Positions 11,232 to 21,300 of a stretch of 33,238 bases of DNA are shown here, piece after piece (position 1 is the stretch's first letter; the number at the start of each line of letters is the position of its first letter). A program made the translations under genes and the position numbers. The notes under the pieces are model-generated. The model was not told the origin of the DNA and searched no databases. It saw nothing but the letters and a program-made list of their open reading frames with translations. Origin of the DNA: Plakobranchus ocellatus (taxonomy: Eukaryota; Mollusca; Gastropoda; Plakobranchidae). The DNA lies in the NCBI GenBank assembly GCA_019648995.1, contig BLXT01007646.1:1501641-1534878 (forward strand). The letters run 5' to 3'.

Positions 11232-13120
11232 GATGAAATTTTGTGCTTTACTTTTCTTTTTCCTTTGTCAGAGTAGAGGTAGATAAAAATTTGGTATCAA
11301 TCACTACATTATGAGCAGACTCAATCACAAGCGATGAAAAAATTTGCCCTGCCATTTTACGACGAAAATGATTCTCAAGGAACTGGCCAAATCCCACCCA
11401 TTACGTTTCTGCTTTAGGCAGATCACATTCTTTTTTTTTCTCTATGATGGCAGCCAAACAAAGGCTATGTGTCTTCTAATAAACAATCTTCCTGTTCAGG
11501 ATTGAAATGTTCTTCAACTTTATGCTTTAGTTTGTCTAAAATAAAACTGTTTTTTTTTTTTTAAAACTTTGCTGTGATAAGTAAAATTGAATAACTCTGG
11601 AAGTACAAAAGATTGATAAAAAAATGTTAAGACCAACAAACATAGTGTCAGCTTAAAAAGTTTTTTTAAGATACAGCCCTTATCTCAACTCAAAACCCAA
11701 CATTTGGATTATTTTCTGTCACGTTCTTTCAAGGATGCAACAATATTTAGACATTCATATTCATTGAAGAACTAGCAGAGTTTCTTGAGACTAGTTTTTT
11801 TTTTAATTAAGACGCAGTTGATACCTTTGAAGCTATTGAGAAAAAAAATCATAATTTAAAGTTTAAATCATAAGAAACCCCCATACAGTTTGTTTCCTAT
11901 ATCAAAACAAAACACAGGATTAAGTAAAACACAGAACCCTAAAAATTACAAAATTGTCAAACAAATCTATTTTTCCCTGCCAATTCCATATTTGTGTCAT
12001 TAAAACTTCAATCCTTTGGTTAAACTTGCACACACTATGCACCAATTCAATGTACTGTTTGCCTTTTGATTTTATCAAAAACACATCGGCACTGACAAGA
12101 AATTTAGCAAACGACCATGAATATTGTATTTGTTTCTGCATCTGTATAGTTTAACATCACTTGAATAGAATAATATGTCGGCTTATGTAAATAATCTGTG
12201 GTGCATATTAGCTCAATCCATTGTTCTCCCAAAGTTCAATCCAAGCAGATCAGTCATCTACGGATCCAAGTAGTAATACTAATTACCTTTCAAACAAACA
12301 AGCTTGAAGTGAGGAGTTGCCAAAAAAAAAATCAACCCTCTCTACCCTTGGGCCTTGCCTTAAGAGATCATAAGTTTAGCACTACATCTATTTAAAGTTT
12401 CTCAAACTGCACCCCTCTCTTTCTAGGCATACCACTACAGGCCTTGAAGCTAGCAATGTACAGGATTCGAGGTCACAGCTTAAGAGTCCTGCCCATTCCC
12501 CTGGCTCCCTCTCTTGCTTTCTCATGTTTCCAGATTGTTAGATCAAAGCCCCCAAGTCTTGTTACATTATTTGATTTGACAAGGTATAGACAACAGACTA
12601 CAGTTGACACAACAATCAAGGTCAACGACAGTGTACTTTTAGGCCCATAAAGACTAGTCTTAGAGACAAAAGTATATGTATTGGAAATATCAGTGTCAGC
12701 CTACAATGTACAGGTTTGGCTTGGGATAGCTATGCTAGTCAACACAGGACTGGTGGGACTGACACTTATGAGGTGATACATAAACAATGTAATGAATGAT
12801 ATACTAGGCATCAAATGGACTGGCTTGATAGGTTATTTTTTCTTCATATATAACTTTGAAAAATACCATAACTCAAGCTTTCAGCCATTATTATAAAAGT
12901 GATTTCTTAAGAGCATAATATAGAGGCCTTTTTAAATGTCCAAATGCCGGTTTGCAGTCAGTGGGATGTGATGACAATAAAATAAAAGACAACAACAAAC
13001 AAATCAAACAAAATCCGAGGTTTCTTTAAACACGCATGAATGAAGTTATCCAAGTCTAAAAAATTGTCTAGCACCCATGAAGATAAGGCACTCCCTCATG
13101 AAAAAACCCATTTAATTTAT
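11232..13120. other. Intronic stretch, nothing recognised
   Basis: AT-rich sequence with several T-runs. The overlapping open frames at 11920-12154 on both strands and the frame at 12444-12650 show no coding bias I can defend. Confidence 0.4.
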
Positions 13121-13126
13121 TTTATT
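13121..13126 (-). promoter_or_regulatory. AATAAA polyadenylation signal
   Basis: The minus strand reads agacaATAAAATAAAtt about 60 bases after the stop of the candidate terminal exon ending at 13189. Spacing is normal for an animal 3' untranslated region, but in AT-rich DNA the hexamer is common by chance. Confidence 0.35.
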
Positions 13127-13188
13127 GTCTCTCAATATGAAAAGAAATGTAAATAAAAAAGGAAAATAACAATGAAACTGTCTTTAAT

Positions 13189-13325
13189 TTAAAAAAAAAG
13201 TTTGGTGATGTCTGCGTTTGCAGCAATCAGAGAGTAACCACAAATACTATCATTTTTTTTAATGGCATCCTCAAATACAAAGATTTTTTCCATTAAATTT
13301 GAGGGGCCCATGCCCAACTGTATGT
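13189..13325 (-). CDS. Candidate alternative terminal exon
   Basis: After a pyrimidine-rich acceptor (gtactcttttaaag) the frame entered in phase 1 reads IQLGMGPSNLMEKIFVFEDA, then IKKNDSICGYSLIAANADI, and ends at a TAA at 13191-13189. The phase matches the donor of the exon at 13549, 223 bases upstream. It would give a product truncated relative to the longer chain. An AATAAA polyadenylation signal follows about 60 bases later. The short T-rich end of the frame (LFF) and the lack of a known homologue keep it tentative. Confidence 0.4.
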
Positions 13326-13548
13326 CTTTAAAAGAGTACAAATTAGTCAAAAGTTGCATTGGAAACATCATTAATTATTGATATAACTTGAACTTTATTC
13401 CAGAATAGTGAAAACTGTGATAAATATAGGTTGATTATATGCGAAGTTATAAAGAGAAAAAAAATGTTAAGATTTTTTTTCTTCTAAAAATACCTGACCA
13501 AGCCATCTCACTTGTTTGAACTGGTAAGACTTAAGATTTATCACTTAC

Positions 13549-13687
13549 TCAATTCAAACACTACAAACATTGCAAATCCTTGAAAGATGATCGCTGTGAC
13601 TGCATCTTCTTCACAAGTTTTTGAGAATCTCTGCTCCACATAGCATTTTGCAAAATGAAGATCATTTTCACTCATTGATTTGAAAAC
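13549..13687 (-). CDS. Exon of unrecognised gene, 46 codons
   Basis: The acceptor caattcttttttgcag and the consensus donor TTGA|GTAAGT bound 139 bases, phase 0 in and phase 1 out. It reads VFKSMSENDLHFAKCYVEQR, then FSKTCEEDAVTAII, then FQGFAMFVVFEL. It combines an acidic/helical start with a hydrophobic end. The dangling A can join either the exon at 11158 (AAG, Lys) or the candidate terminal exon at 13325 (AAC, Asn), so this donor may serve two transcript ends. Confidence 0.8.
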
Positions 13688-14038
13688 CTGCAAAAAAGAA
13701 TTGATAGAAAACCAATTAATATTAATATTGAACAAAAAAGTTTGGTTGTGCAATATTCATTAATTATCGGTTTGACCTAACTATATAAATGGTTCCCTAG
13801 ATCATAACTATCATATCAGCGTTATAAACTGTTGAAGTGGAAAAAAATAAAGACAAAAATGAATACTTGAGTATCTTTCCTCCTTGATCTTCATTAAACA
13901 GCATTCATTATTTTTTTCCTTTCCGCCATTACTGTAATTAAGAACGGTACATTAAAATTTTTCCTGTAAAATATTTAACTGATATTGACAATATCAAGAT
14001 ACAAAATCGAAATACTTCTGAATCTTAATCTTCGAAGG

Positions 14039-14362
14039 AGAGAGAGAGAGAGAATAACAGTCAGACAGACTGACTGAAGGACAGAATGAGAGAAAAACCG
14101 AAAGTGAGAGAGACAAGTGGAGAGAGAGTGAGAGAACAAAAGGCAGTGAGAGAGAGAGAGAGAAAGAGGGGGGACGGTCAGACAGACTGATTAAGAGAGA
14201 GGCATACGAAAAGTTCAGGGAAACGTTTATGAAAAGAAAAATTCACTTTGATGCCTATAACTAATAATAATATTAATAAGAGAACTAAACTTACATTTTT
14301 TAAAGGATGATAAAAGTGAGTGGGAGCAAGAGAGAGAAAGGAAGAAAGAGAAAGAGAGAGAA
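14039..14362. repeat. GA-rich microsatellite region with a repeated 20-mer
   Basis: (GA)n tracts at about 14039-14166 and 14320-14362 flank a non-repetitive spacer. The word tcagacagactga occurs at 14061 and again at 14178, each beside GA tract, suggesting a 117-bp duplication within the array. Confidence 0.75.
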
Positions 14363-14399
14363 TAATAAGGTTAGTAAACATTACTGCATTGGTTTAACA

Positions 14400-15290
14400 T
14401 ACCAATATGTAGACCTATCAATTAAGGTTTTTAAAATGTAGACCCAGGCACCTCGGCGAGTATTATGGAAAATATAAAAATGCTTTAGCATATGTTAGTT
14501 TGTGTAGACGATCTTTTAACTGTTTTAATCCTGCTGAATATATAGTCGGTCCCTCAAGTTTTTTTGATAATACTGTATTGAGTTGTCTCAAAGGTTGGAC
14601 TCCCTGCAAACAACCAACCCCTCATTTCTTTGATCTCTTGCCGTCGTGGTGGCTTAATAGACTTGAATTGGTACTGCATCATGCAAATATTACCACAGCT
14701 TACTTTTTTGTCTATCATAACAAGATGCAAGTGTTTTACATATTTTTTGAACACCGAATACAGAAGTGAATTAAAGGCAGTTCTTTAGTTATCCATCCTC
14801 TCACAAACATGAGGTTAAGATCAGACATTAGAGGTAATTATTAGCTGTGCTGACTGTTAATATTGGTGCAACATCAATTGTTGATTTTCACTGATATCCA
14901 AGATCCATTGAGTTGCACAGGCTAAATAAAAAAAAAAAATTTTAAAAATACTAGAAGATTTTCATCGAGATTATGGGATAGAAGGTTTATTTAATTGCGG
15001 TACACTTAGCAGAACTCTGATTCAAGGCTATACAATCTAAGTAGGCCTATTTGTCCACACAAATACTGGCAGCTGGAAAAAAAAAATAATGACGATGGAC
15101 TTTTGATCATACCACGCTGTTTTGTTTTTTTTTTTTTGTATCATGTAATGAAAAAGAAAATCACAGCAAATGAAATCAGGACACAGGAGATTTGTTGAGT
15201 CTGCTCACAACTCAGCATAATTTTCTTGGTACTGAGCGTAAGGTGTAATTTTTTCGCGTCGGTGTAATAAGGCAGATCTGCTACTGGTGC
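14400..15290. other. Intronic stretch, nothing recognised
   Basis: Ordinary AT-rich DNA with A/T runs near 14930 and 15125. The overlapping plus and minus frames at 14500-14769 cannot both be real and neither resembles a known protein. Confidence 0.4.
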
Positions 15291-15292
15291 TA

Positions 15293-15320
15293 AAAATAAT
15301 AATAATGATAATATGATAAC

Positions 15321-15351
<31 letters not shown>
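15293..15351. repeat. (AAT)n microsatellite
   Basis: About 60 bases of AAT/ATA repeat with a few substitutions at its left end. The Ile- and Tyr-rich minus-strand frames over it are products of the repeat. Confidence 0.9.
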
Positions 15352-15353
<2 letters not shown>

Positions 15354-15644
15354 CATTTTCATTCACGCAGCGACACAAAGCTTTCTGCCAGCCACCACAA
15401 AGGAAGAGTGGACAGTCAAATTGTGTCAAAACGCACGCCTGTATTGTCTCCTAAGCTAGCCCAGCAATATGCAGGGACAGCTCAAGACGAATGATAGCAC
15501 TTGGAAGAGCTGCATAGATTAGGAGTTGAAAGTTATAGGTATTGTAGGATCGGCTATGATATCTCGTTAGTAGGCACAAGGCCTATCAAAAAGAAAAAAA
15601 ACTACCAAATGCGGCCAAACAAATAAGAAAAAAGTTAAATGAAA

Positions 15645-15765
15645 ATCGGATTTTGGTGGGTTAATTTTGTTTTTCTCGACTTTTTCCTCCAGTTCTTGAC
15701 CCATCACAAAATTCCCGGCTTTTTCCTGATTTCCCGACCCGGTGGGACCCTATTCATGCCTGTTT
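15645..15765. repeat. Short dispersed-repeat fragment (tentative)
   Basis: The pattern of CGACTTTTTCC, TTCCCGGCTTTTTCC and TTTCCCGACCCGGTGGGACCC resembles a degenerate interspersed repeat seen in many invertebrate genomes. The family name is not known to me, and the call rests on recall of this style of sequence. Confidence 0.3.
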
Positions 15766-15905
15766 GTTTATGCCTTACAAGTAATTTTTATTCTATCATA
15801 GGCCTCAACCATACCTAATGTCAACCTGTCCAGATCTATATTTATATTATTCCATGAGCATCACACATCATAGATGAAGCGGTCTAAAAATCATTCTCAC
15901 ACATG

Positions 15906-16037
15906 AGTTAAGACTGTTTGCTAATGCTCCACCAAGCACCATAGGAAAGATTTGTCTGAAGTCTTCATAGAGAAGGGGTTGCAATTCTTCCAACTGTCTC
16001 ATCTTTGCTTGTAATGTCACAAATAGATCTGTCTAAG
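15906..16037 (-). CDS. Candidate extra exon or repeat fragment, 44 codons
   Basis: A minus-strand frame reads TDLFVTLQAKMRQLEELQP, then LLYEDFRQIFPMVLGGA and LANSLNSC. It lies between a possible acceptor (gccttag) and a possible donor (TGT|GTGAGA). It would fit in phase 0 between the exons at 17452 and 13687. Against it, the acceptor has a poor pyrimidine tract, a second frame of the same strand is also partly open, and the surrounding 600 bases are repeat-derived. It could be a fragment of a mobile element. Boundaries are approximate. Confidence 0.25.
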
Positions 16038-16305
16038 GCTTTATATGCAATTTTTTTACCCAGGGAGCTTCAACCACTCTGATTGCTCAGCATTTTTTAA
16101 TGATTTTTTGTGTGAGACCCCAATTTTTTTACTGAACCTATTGGCATGTCAAATTTTACAAAGTTCAATGGACCTTGAAATCTGAGAGAGAGAGAGAATA
16201 TTGTGAAAATGTGAATAGTGGAATCTCCTGGTATGAAAGCTGCTGCTAAGATACTACTGGCTGTTGCAAATGCATTTTTTCTTGTTATCTAATTGTGTAG
16301 TATAA

Positions 16306-17215
16306 ATGACAAATGGAAAAGCCACAAGACCACATAACATACTAATAGAAATTTTTACAGCTTTCGATAATCTGGGAACAGATCTGACAACAAAAGTCCT
16401 TAATGCAATATACGATAGTGGCACAATTCCAGAAGATCTTTGCAAATCTGTTTTTATAGTACTGCCTAAAATACAAGGAGCAAAAGAATGTGAACTTCAT
16501 AGAACAATCAATTTAATGAGCCATTTTACAAAATCCTGATACATATTTTGATGCGTAGAATGCGTCAGAGTCTAAGACCAGAAGTATCCACAAAACAGTT
16601 TGGTCTTATGCTGGATAAAAAGACTAGAAGCCCAATATTCACTTTGCCAATGCTTAACGAAAGGTGTATAGAAATGCAAATGGACTCCATCTCTGCTTCA
16701 TTAATTAATTTTAACTCTTTCAAGACAGATTTTTTTGGTATGCAGGCAGAATTCATCCCAAGAAACAAGAATTGAGAGACTCATTGGCGCCGATACATCG
16801 GCATACGTTTAGATGGGGCTGAAAATTAGCACCAATATATTGGCATACGTTCAGAATGACAAAGAAAAACATACAGTGCTGTTTTGTATGCTAGAAAAAT
16901 TAGACATTGGTCGAAGGATCTGAGAGTAATTAGAAATCTATGCAGGGATCAAACTGCATCTGTAAGAATAGCAGGAAAACACAGCGATTTCAAATCCATG
17001 AGAAGAGGTGTGATGCAGAGATGTGTAATGTCTCCTGATCTTTTTAACCTATAGAGTGAAATAATCTTAGGGAATCTTGGTGATATTTCAGGTTGAAAAG
17101 CAAATAGGGAAAATCTTAATTATCTCTTGTATGCATACAGTTTTAATAACAGTCTCATGAAGAACTCCAAAAACTTTTGGACACTTTAGTTTTAGAGAGC
17201 GAAAGAATGGGCATG
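16306..17215 (+). mobile_element. Broken LINE reverse transcriptase
   Basis: The plus strand reads GKATRPHNILIEIFTAF, then VLNAIYDSGTIPEDLCKSVF, IVLPKIQGAKECELHR, TINLMSHFTKS, and in a shifted frame RRMRQSLRPEVSTKQFGLM. After a short insert it resumes with LEKLDIG, VIRNLCRDQTASVRIAGKH, MRRGVMQRCVMSPDLFNL and a YLLYAY remnant of the YADD region. These match the successive blocks of a non-LTR reverse transcriptase (KA.GPD.IP.E ... IP.DL..S.F..LPK ... R.GV.QGC..SP.LFN). Several stops and shifts show it is dead. It lies antisense to the host gene in an intron. Confidence 0.8.
16700..16870. repeat. Insert in the LINE with a 42-bp palindromic repeat
   Basis: Between two adjoining reverse transcriptase blocks lies extra sequence of roughly 120-170 bases. 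Two copies of a 42-bp unit start at 16783 and 16825: attggcgCCGATACATCGG and attagcaCCAATATATTGG, each followed by CATACGTT. The core of the second is a perfect 12-bp palindrome and that of the first nearly so. Insert edges are approximate and no target duplication was identified. Confidence 0.55.
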
Positions 17216-17451
17216 TAACATTTTTTCCTGCAGCGAAATATCTCATTATGTGATGACACTACATATAGAGTTTAAAAAGTAAATGTGTAAAGAAAACTCA
17301 TCCACAATTGAATTGGTATTCCTATTATTATGATTTTTTTTTTCATGAAATTGTAAATATGCACTGGCTGGCTTCAGAAATACATTTTTTGTGTGTAGAA
17401 AGTACTGTTAATGTTATATTATAAGCAAGATTGAAAGAAAAAAAGAATTGC

Positions 17452-17677
17452 CTCTTTCACAGTCTGGTATGCCACAAGTGCTTGAAGAGTAAGAGGCTTG
17501 GCAGCAATACATCTGGCCTTTTCAGTAAGTTCTTGCTGTTCAGTTTCTTGTTTGAGCAACATTTCTTTATATTTCTTACTCTTTCTTTTGGCTGTGTCCC
17601 TCACAAAATTGTTTAACCACTCATAGACCTTTCTTCTGTCATCATCTTTGGGCATGCCTTCTGGTAATGACCTCCCA
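17452..17677 (-). CDS. Exon of unrecognised gene, 75 codons; probable GC donor
   Basis: The acceptor cactttattttcag leads into T+GGG, which completes Asp with the GA left by the exon at 18265. It reads GRSLPEGMPKDDDRRKVYEW, then a basic coiled helix (RDTAKRKSKKYKEMLLKQE), then LTLQALVAYQTVKE. No good GT donor exists before the stop. The best phase-0 choices are GAG|GCAATT (a GC-AG intron, chosen here) or ACT|GTGAAA nine bases earlier. Reading straight on instead gives a pyrimidine-tract tail (AILFFFQSCL, stop), which would make this a terminal exon and looks unlikely. Confidence 0.75.
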
Positions 17678-18264
17678 CTGAAAATAAAGTGAGTAAAGTT
17701 CAAAACTGTGCCTAAATATGACTGTCATTCAGGTCACAATATACTTTTGCACGGCAAAGGTATTACGATTTTTTTTCTCTAAATACATTCAGATCATTAT
17801 TTAAATCATATTGTTTTCATTTTATTCTAAGAGCACCAAAACGCATTTGTATTTCTCCAAAAAATAAAAGTATTTTTTTTTAAATAAAGCTTTTTACCAA
17901 ACATAAACATTTAACAAAAAAACTCTATAAAATAGACGAAAATAACATTTGTATTATTCTTGTTGGAGCATGCCTCTTTAAGTCTAAGATGCTCATCATT
18001 TATTTACTTAGTTTGATAGAAAGGAGCTAATTAAAAATGTTTTTCTCTCTGAAAAATGAATTAGACGAATAAAGATCTTGGTACACAATTAAATCTAGGC
18101 CTGCTTGGATTAAAACTTATGTCTCATGCAAAAGTCTGCAAAATAAAATTTATTTACAGTGCATAATTTCAGGTTACAAGAACACAACATTTGTTTAAAA
18201 AAACATAAAGTAAGGATAAAAAACTAATGCATGTAGATGAGAGAGCCACTCATCCTTAACTTAC

Positions 18265-18461
18265 TCTATAGTATCTAAGTGAGTATCAACTTTAAAATGA
18301 AGCTGATCATTTGTGACGCCAGTGAGTATAAAATCACAGAGTACAATGACATATGAGACAGCAAGTCTGAAAAAAAGTACTGAATTCTCCTGATTTATTC
18401 CACCAGAATCATCCTGCCTTGTGTTGAGAAGCCAACCCCACAAAAGGCTTTCTACCACAAT
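18265..18461 (-). CDS. Exon of unrecognised gene, 65 codons
   Basis: The acceptor ttttttttcag and consensus donor GA|GTAAGT bound 197 bases, phase 0 in and phase 2 out. It reads IVVESLLWGWLLNTRQDDSG, then a hydrophobic SVLFFRLAVSYVIVLCDF stretch, ending KVDTHLDTI. The hydrophobic run of about 20 residues could be a buried helix or a membrane segment. The surrounding charged helices favour a buried helix. An in-frame stop lies just past the donor, so the splice is required. Confidence 0.82.
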
Positions 18462-18824
18462 CTGAAAAAAAAAAATAGAAAAAAGACAGAGACTAAGAGA
18501 AAATCAAGGGGGAACCAATTTCTTACATGATCTGGTGATTGAGACCATATTTCATTAAAAAATGTAATTTGTTTTGCACTTTTCAAAATCCAAATTAATT
18601 CACACCACGAGCATATTGAACGCTCATTTTCATTTTTCGTATGTAGAGATGAAATTAAATTTGTTTATAGGCCTCCAAAATATTCCAATCATACTTTGAA
18701 ATATTTAAGTCATTGATGCAATCAAAAACTACATTTCATGAGCTTTACAAGAGCAGAAGCTGGAAAGGGATAATAATGCATTTTGACCCTTTTATTTCAA
18801 AATTTTTTGGCCTAGAGCACTTAC

Positions 18825-18980
18825 CAGTTCATTAATCCTCTGGGATGGTTTAGAGGAATCATTTTTCAATAATCTTAGTAGAAGCAGCAAAGCTGCTGAA
18901 TGGGCAACCTGAATGTGACCACACACTGAGAAATGAGCCAAGCCTCTGACATCATTTTCACGAAACATGTTGGGCAGTAC
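18825..18980 (-). CDS. Exon of unrecognised gene, 52 codons
   Basis: The acceptor aaatttgcag and the consensus donor CTG|GTAAGT bound 156 bases in phase 0 at both ends. It reads VLPNMFRENDVRGLAHFSV, then a VAHSAALLLLLRLLKND helix, then SSKPSQRINEL. The amphipathic Leu-rich helix after a Gly-His turn is typical of ARM/HEAT-like helical pairs, but this is a general impression rather than a family match. It lies 345 bases from the previous exon in the 17.4-19.4 kb exon cluster. Confidence 0.8.
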
Positions 18981-19353
18981 CTGCAAATTTGTTATCAATA
19001 TTTGTTTTTAATGAGAAAAAAACATTTAAAAAAAAAATAAGTTGGAACCACCATAATGAATCAGATTTCACCTTCAAAGTCCAGAGATAGCTTAAAACTG
19101 TATTCTACGATTACTATTTTCGATGTTTTATTTAAAAAATATAAGTTTTTTGAAGCCTGATGATTATTTGGTGCTGTTTGATGAACCATGCTGTCTATCC
19201 CTTACATGCCAGGCAAAAGAATTAACAAAAACTAAAAAAGGGCATTTTTGCCAGAAGTTGCTGCTGAGGTCAGAGCACACAATTCAGTGCCTTATTAGCT
19301 CTTTACATAATGGGATACAAGTGAATGGTTTTACATTTAATAGAATGTCTCAC

Positions 19354-19442
19354 CTTCAAAACAAGATGTTTAAGTTTGGGTAATAGATCCCTGTCTTTGG
19401 TTTCTGGAGATAATTTTAAATATGCTCCTATGCCCAAACCAT
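19354..19442 (-). CDS. Exon of unrecognised gene, 29 codons
   Basis: The acceptor gaaaatttttgcag and donor TTGAAG|GTGAGA bound 89 bases, phase 1 in and phase 0 out. It reads GLGIGAYLKLSPETKDRD followed by LLPKLKHLVLK. Joined to the exon at 23629 it gives ...SGLLYGLGIGAYLKL, a smooth continuation. The helical LLPKLKHLVLK end is followed by VLPNMF in the next exon, which looks like consecutive helices of a repeat scaffold. A longer plus-strand reading frame overlapping this exon is judged a shadow. Confidence 0.78.
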
Positions 19443-20080
19443 CTGCAAAAATTTTCAAAAACTTTTTGATTATTAATTCAAATATTGATAGATTTAATAA
19501 GAATCCAATTGATTTAATTTGTGACTGTCAAAAAAAAAGTGGAAAAAAGAGCATGCATTGTCTTCAACTGATCATTAAAGAAAAGATCTTTAACACGTCA
19601 ACTATTATAGATAACAACATACATATAGAATTAGAGTGCTTTCATCTCAAAGACTAGGCCCAGTCTAAGACAAGACTAAAATTACCCATGTTGCACTAAA
19701 AATGTTTATCTTGTTTATATCCAATTTAAGAGGGAAAGCTTATGAAAAGCTAGGGGACAATGGACATGGATCTACATCAATATTTTCAGGATGATGTAGA
19801 TTTGATAGTTTATTTTATAATGTTGCAATTTTCAAAGGCCAACAGAAAAATTATTTTTATGCCAAGGGATAATCAATAAAAAAAGATGAACAGAAGTCTA
19901 TGAATTCTCTATGGGTTGATATTCTCCCTACTGATCAATAATAATGTTTCTAAATTGTACTTTAAGCTCTAAGCTATTCAGAAGAAAAAAAAAGTATGAG
20001 TCTTGACATTTTTAGTTGCAAAAGCAAAATTTAGATAGCAACGTGTTGAGAATATGCAACATAACACAAATTGCTAGGAA
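19443..20080. other. Intronic stretch, nothing recognised
   Basis: AT-rich sequence. The plus-strand frame at 19325-19657 overlaps an exon on the other strand and has no protein-like pattern. Confidence 0.4.
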
Positions 20081-20084
20081 TACC

Positions 20085-20635
20085 AAAGGGCGGTGATTAC
20101 TGCTACGAGCCCCAAACCCTAAGGGCCGTCAAGCTGTGTGCTGAACCACAACTAAGATATACAAACAAATCCAAAGCAAACGACTGACAAGAGGGATGTA
20201 AAAAAAAGAAGATGGGAAAACCAGGTTGAAAAGAAAGAAGCTACAAGGCTACATTTAATTAACACTATGTACAGACGATAACATTAAAACAGCACCGAAA
20301 CATAGATTTACAATACTCACTAATATCAAGCAGCAAATTAAATTGTTATAATAATAATAATAAAAGAAACCAGTTCAGTGAAAGTCCAACAATGACAAGT
20401 TGATTATATCCAACGATGAAGGGTCAGCGGCGAACGCACAGACATGGAGAAACCAGTGTCCCAGGACGACAATAGCAGCAGGAATACCAGCGACAGGAAC
20501 GAAGCAACAGGATCAGCAGTACCCGGATCAGCAGTGACCGGAACAGCAGTAATAGGATCAGCTATACTAGGATCAGCAATATCCGTATCAGCAATATCCG
20601 CATCAGCAGCAACAGGGGCAGCAGAAAGTCAATAG
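20085..20635. repeat. Compositional island, probably an inserted element
   Basis: From about 20085 the sequence becomes A/C/G-rich, with more CpG than the surroundings, an ATA microsatellite at 20350-20365, and then the 15-bp minisatellite. The change is abrupt on both sides. A similar island follows at about 21005-21300. Together they may be the remains of one mobile element; no family was recognised. Confidence 0.35.
20510..20629 (+). repeat. 15-bp minisatellite, 8 copies, in an open frame
   Basis: Eight consecutive 15-base units of the type ggatcagcagtaNcc run exactly head to tail. They sit in a plus-strand frame starting ATG at 20444 and ending TAG at 20635, translating to pentapeptides GSAVP, GSAVT, GTAVI, GSAIL, GSAIS, VSAIS, ASAAT and GAAES. 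The period is a multiple of three, so the frame is kept whatever its use. Preceding residues (MEKPVSQDDNSSRNTSDRNE) are polar. Whether it is ever translated is unknown. Confidence 0.75.
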
Positions 20636-21004
20636 CATGGTGGTTGCTCAAAAACTTGACATTCTCAATATAGTATTTAATGTCCTGCTTAGTAAAATAT
20701 GATCTTCTTTTTCAAATAGATGTGTGGCGTACTTAATACAACAATCCAGACTATGATTCTTATTAAATTACAAAATGCGTGAGGGTGTCATAAAACAAGT
20801 TGAAAATCATTCTCTTACTATCGCATCTGTTTATCATAACTCTTACAGCTTTAATGCATTGCTAAAAAATCTCACTGAATGCCCATATATCCAGGGGCTG
20901 TTTCCTTAGAAATTAAAAATAAATTTAGATAGAAAAAACAAATTACAACTTTCTGAGTTCCTGAAAATGGAACTCCTCAAAATTGCAGCAAAAGAAATGT
21001 AGGC

Positions 21005-21300
21005 TAATCAAGAACAAAATGCAACCCTCCGCTCGCTACATCTGGACAATAGCACAGCAAAAATACAACTGACTAAATTCGCGAACATTAACATTCAACG
21101 TTATGAGCATAACACTATTCATTTTCACCGCACAAGGACACACGTACCAATCAGGACCGGCAATCATGGCACTCACAACCCAGGACAACTTAACACAACA
21201 CAGCATTGGCTTCTCAACATGAAATAACAAACAAATTAAACTGGACAAAACTCCAAGCAACTAAATTCACACAAATCCACTTGAACAAACTCATTATGCC
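21005..21300. repeat. Second compositional island
   Basis: A/C-rich on the plus strand with several CpG (ctccgctcgctacatc, aattcgcgaac), ending sharply at about 21300. A Cys/Val/Leu-rich minus-strand frame lies at 21260-21036. Probably related to the island at 20085-20635; not identified. Confidence 0.3.

Noticed and set aside
13189-13371. The same frame read from its first ATG at 13371 as a separate gene
   Set aside because: The part before 13325 spans the pyrimidine tract of a good acceptor and looks intronic; only the part after it is kept as a candidate exon.
19123-19657. Two plus-strand frames of 86 and 110 codons
   Set aside because: They overlap the well-supported minus-strand exon at 19442-19354 and its splice sites.
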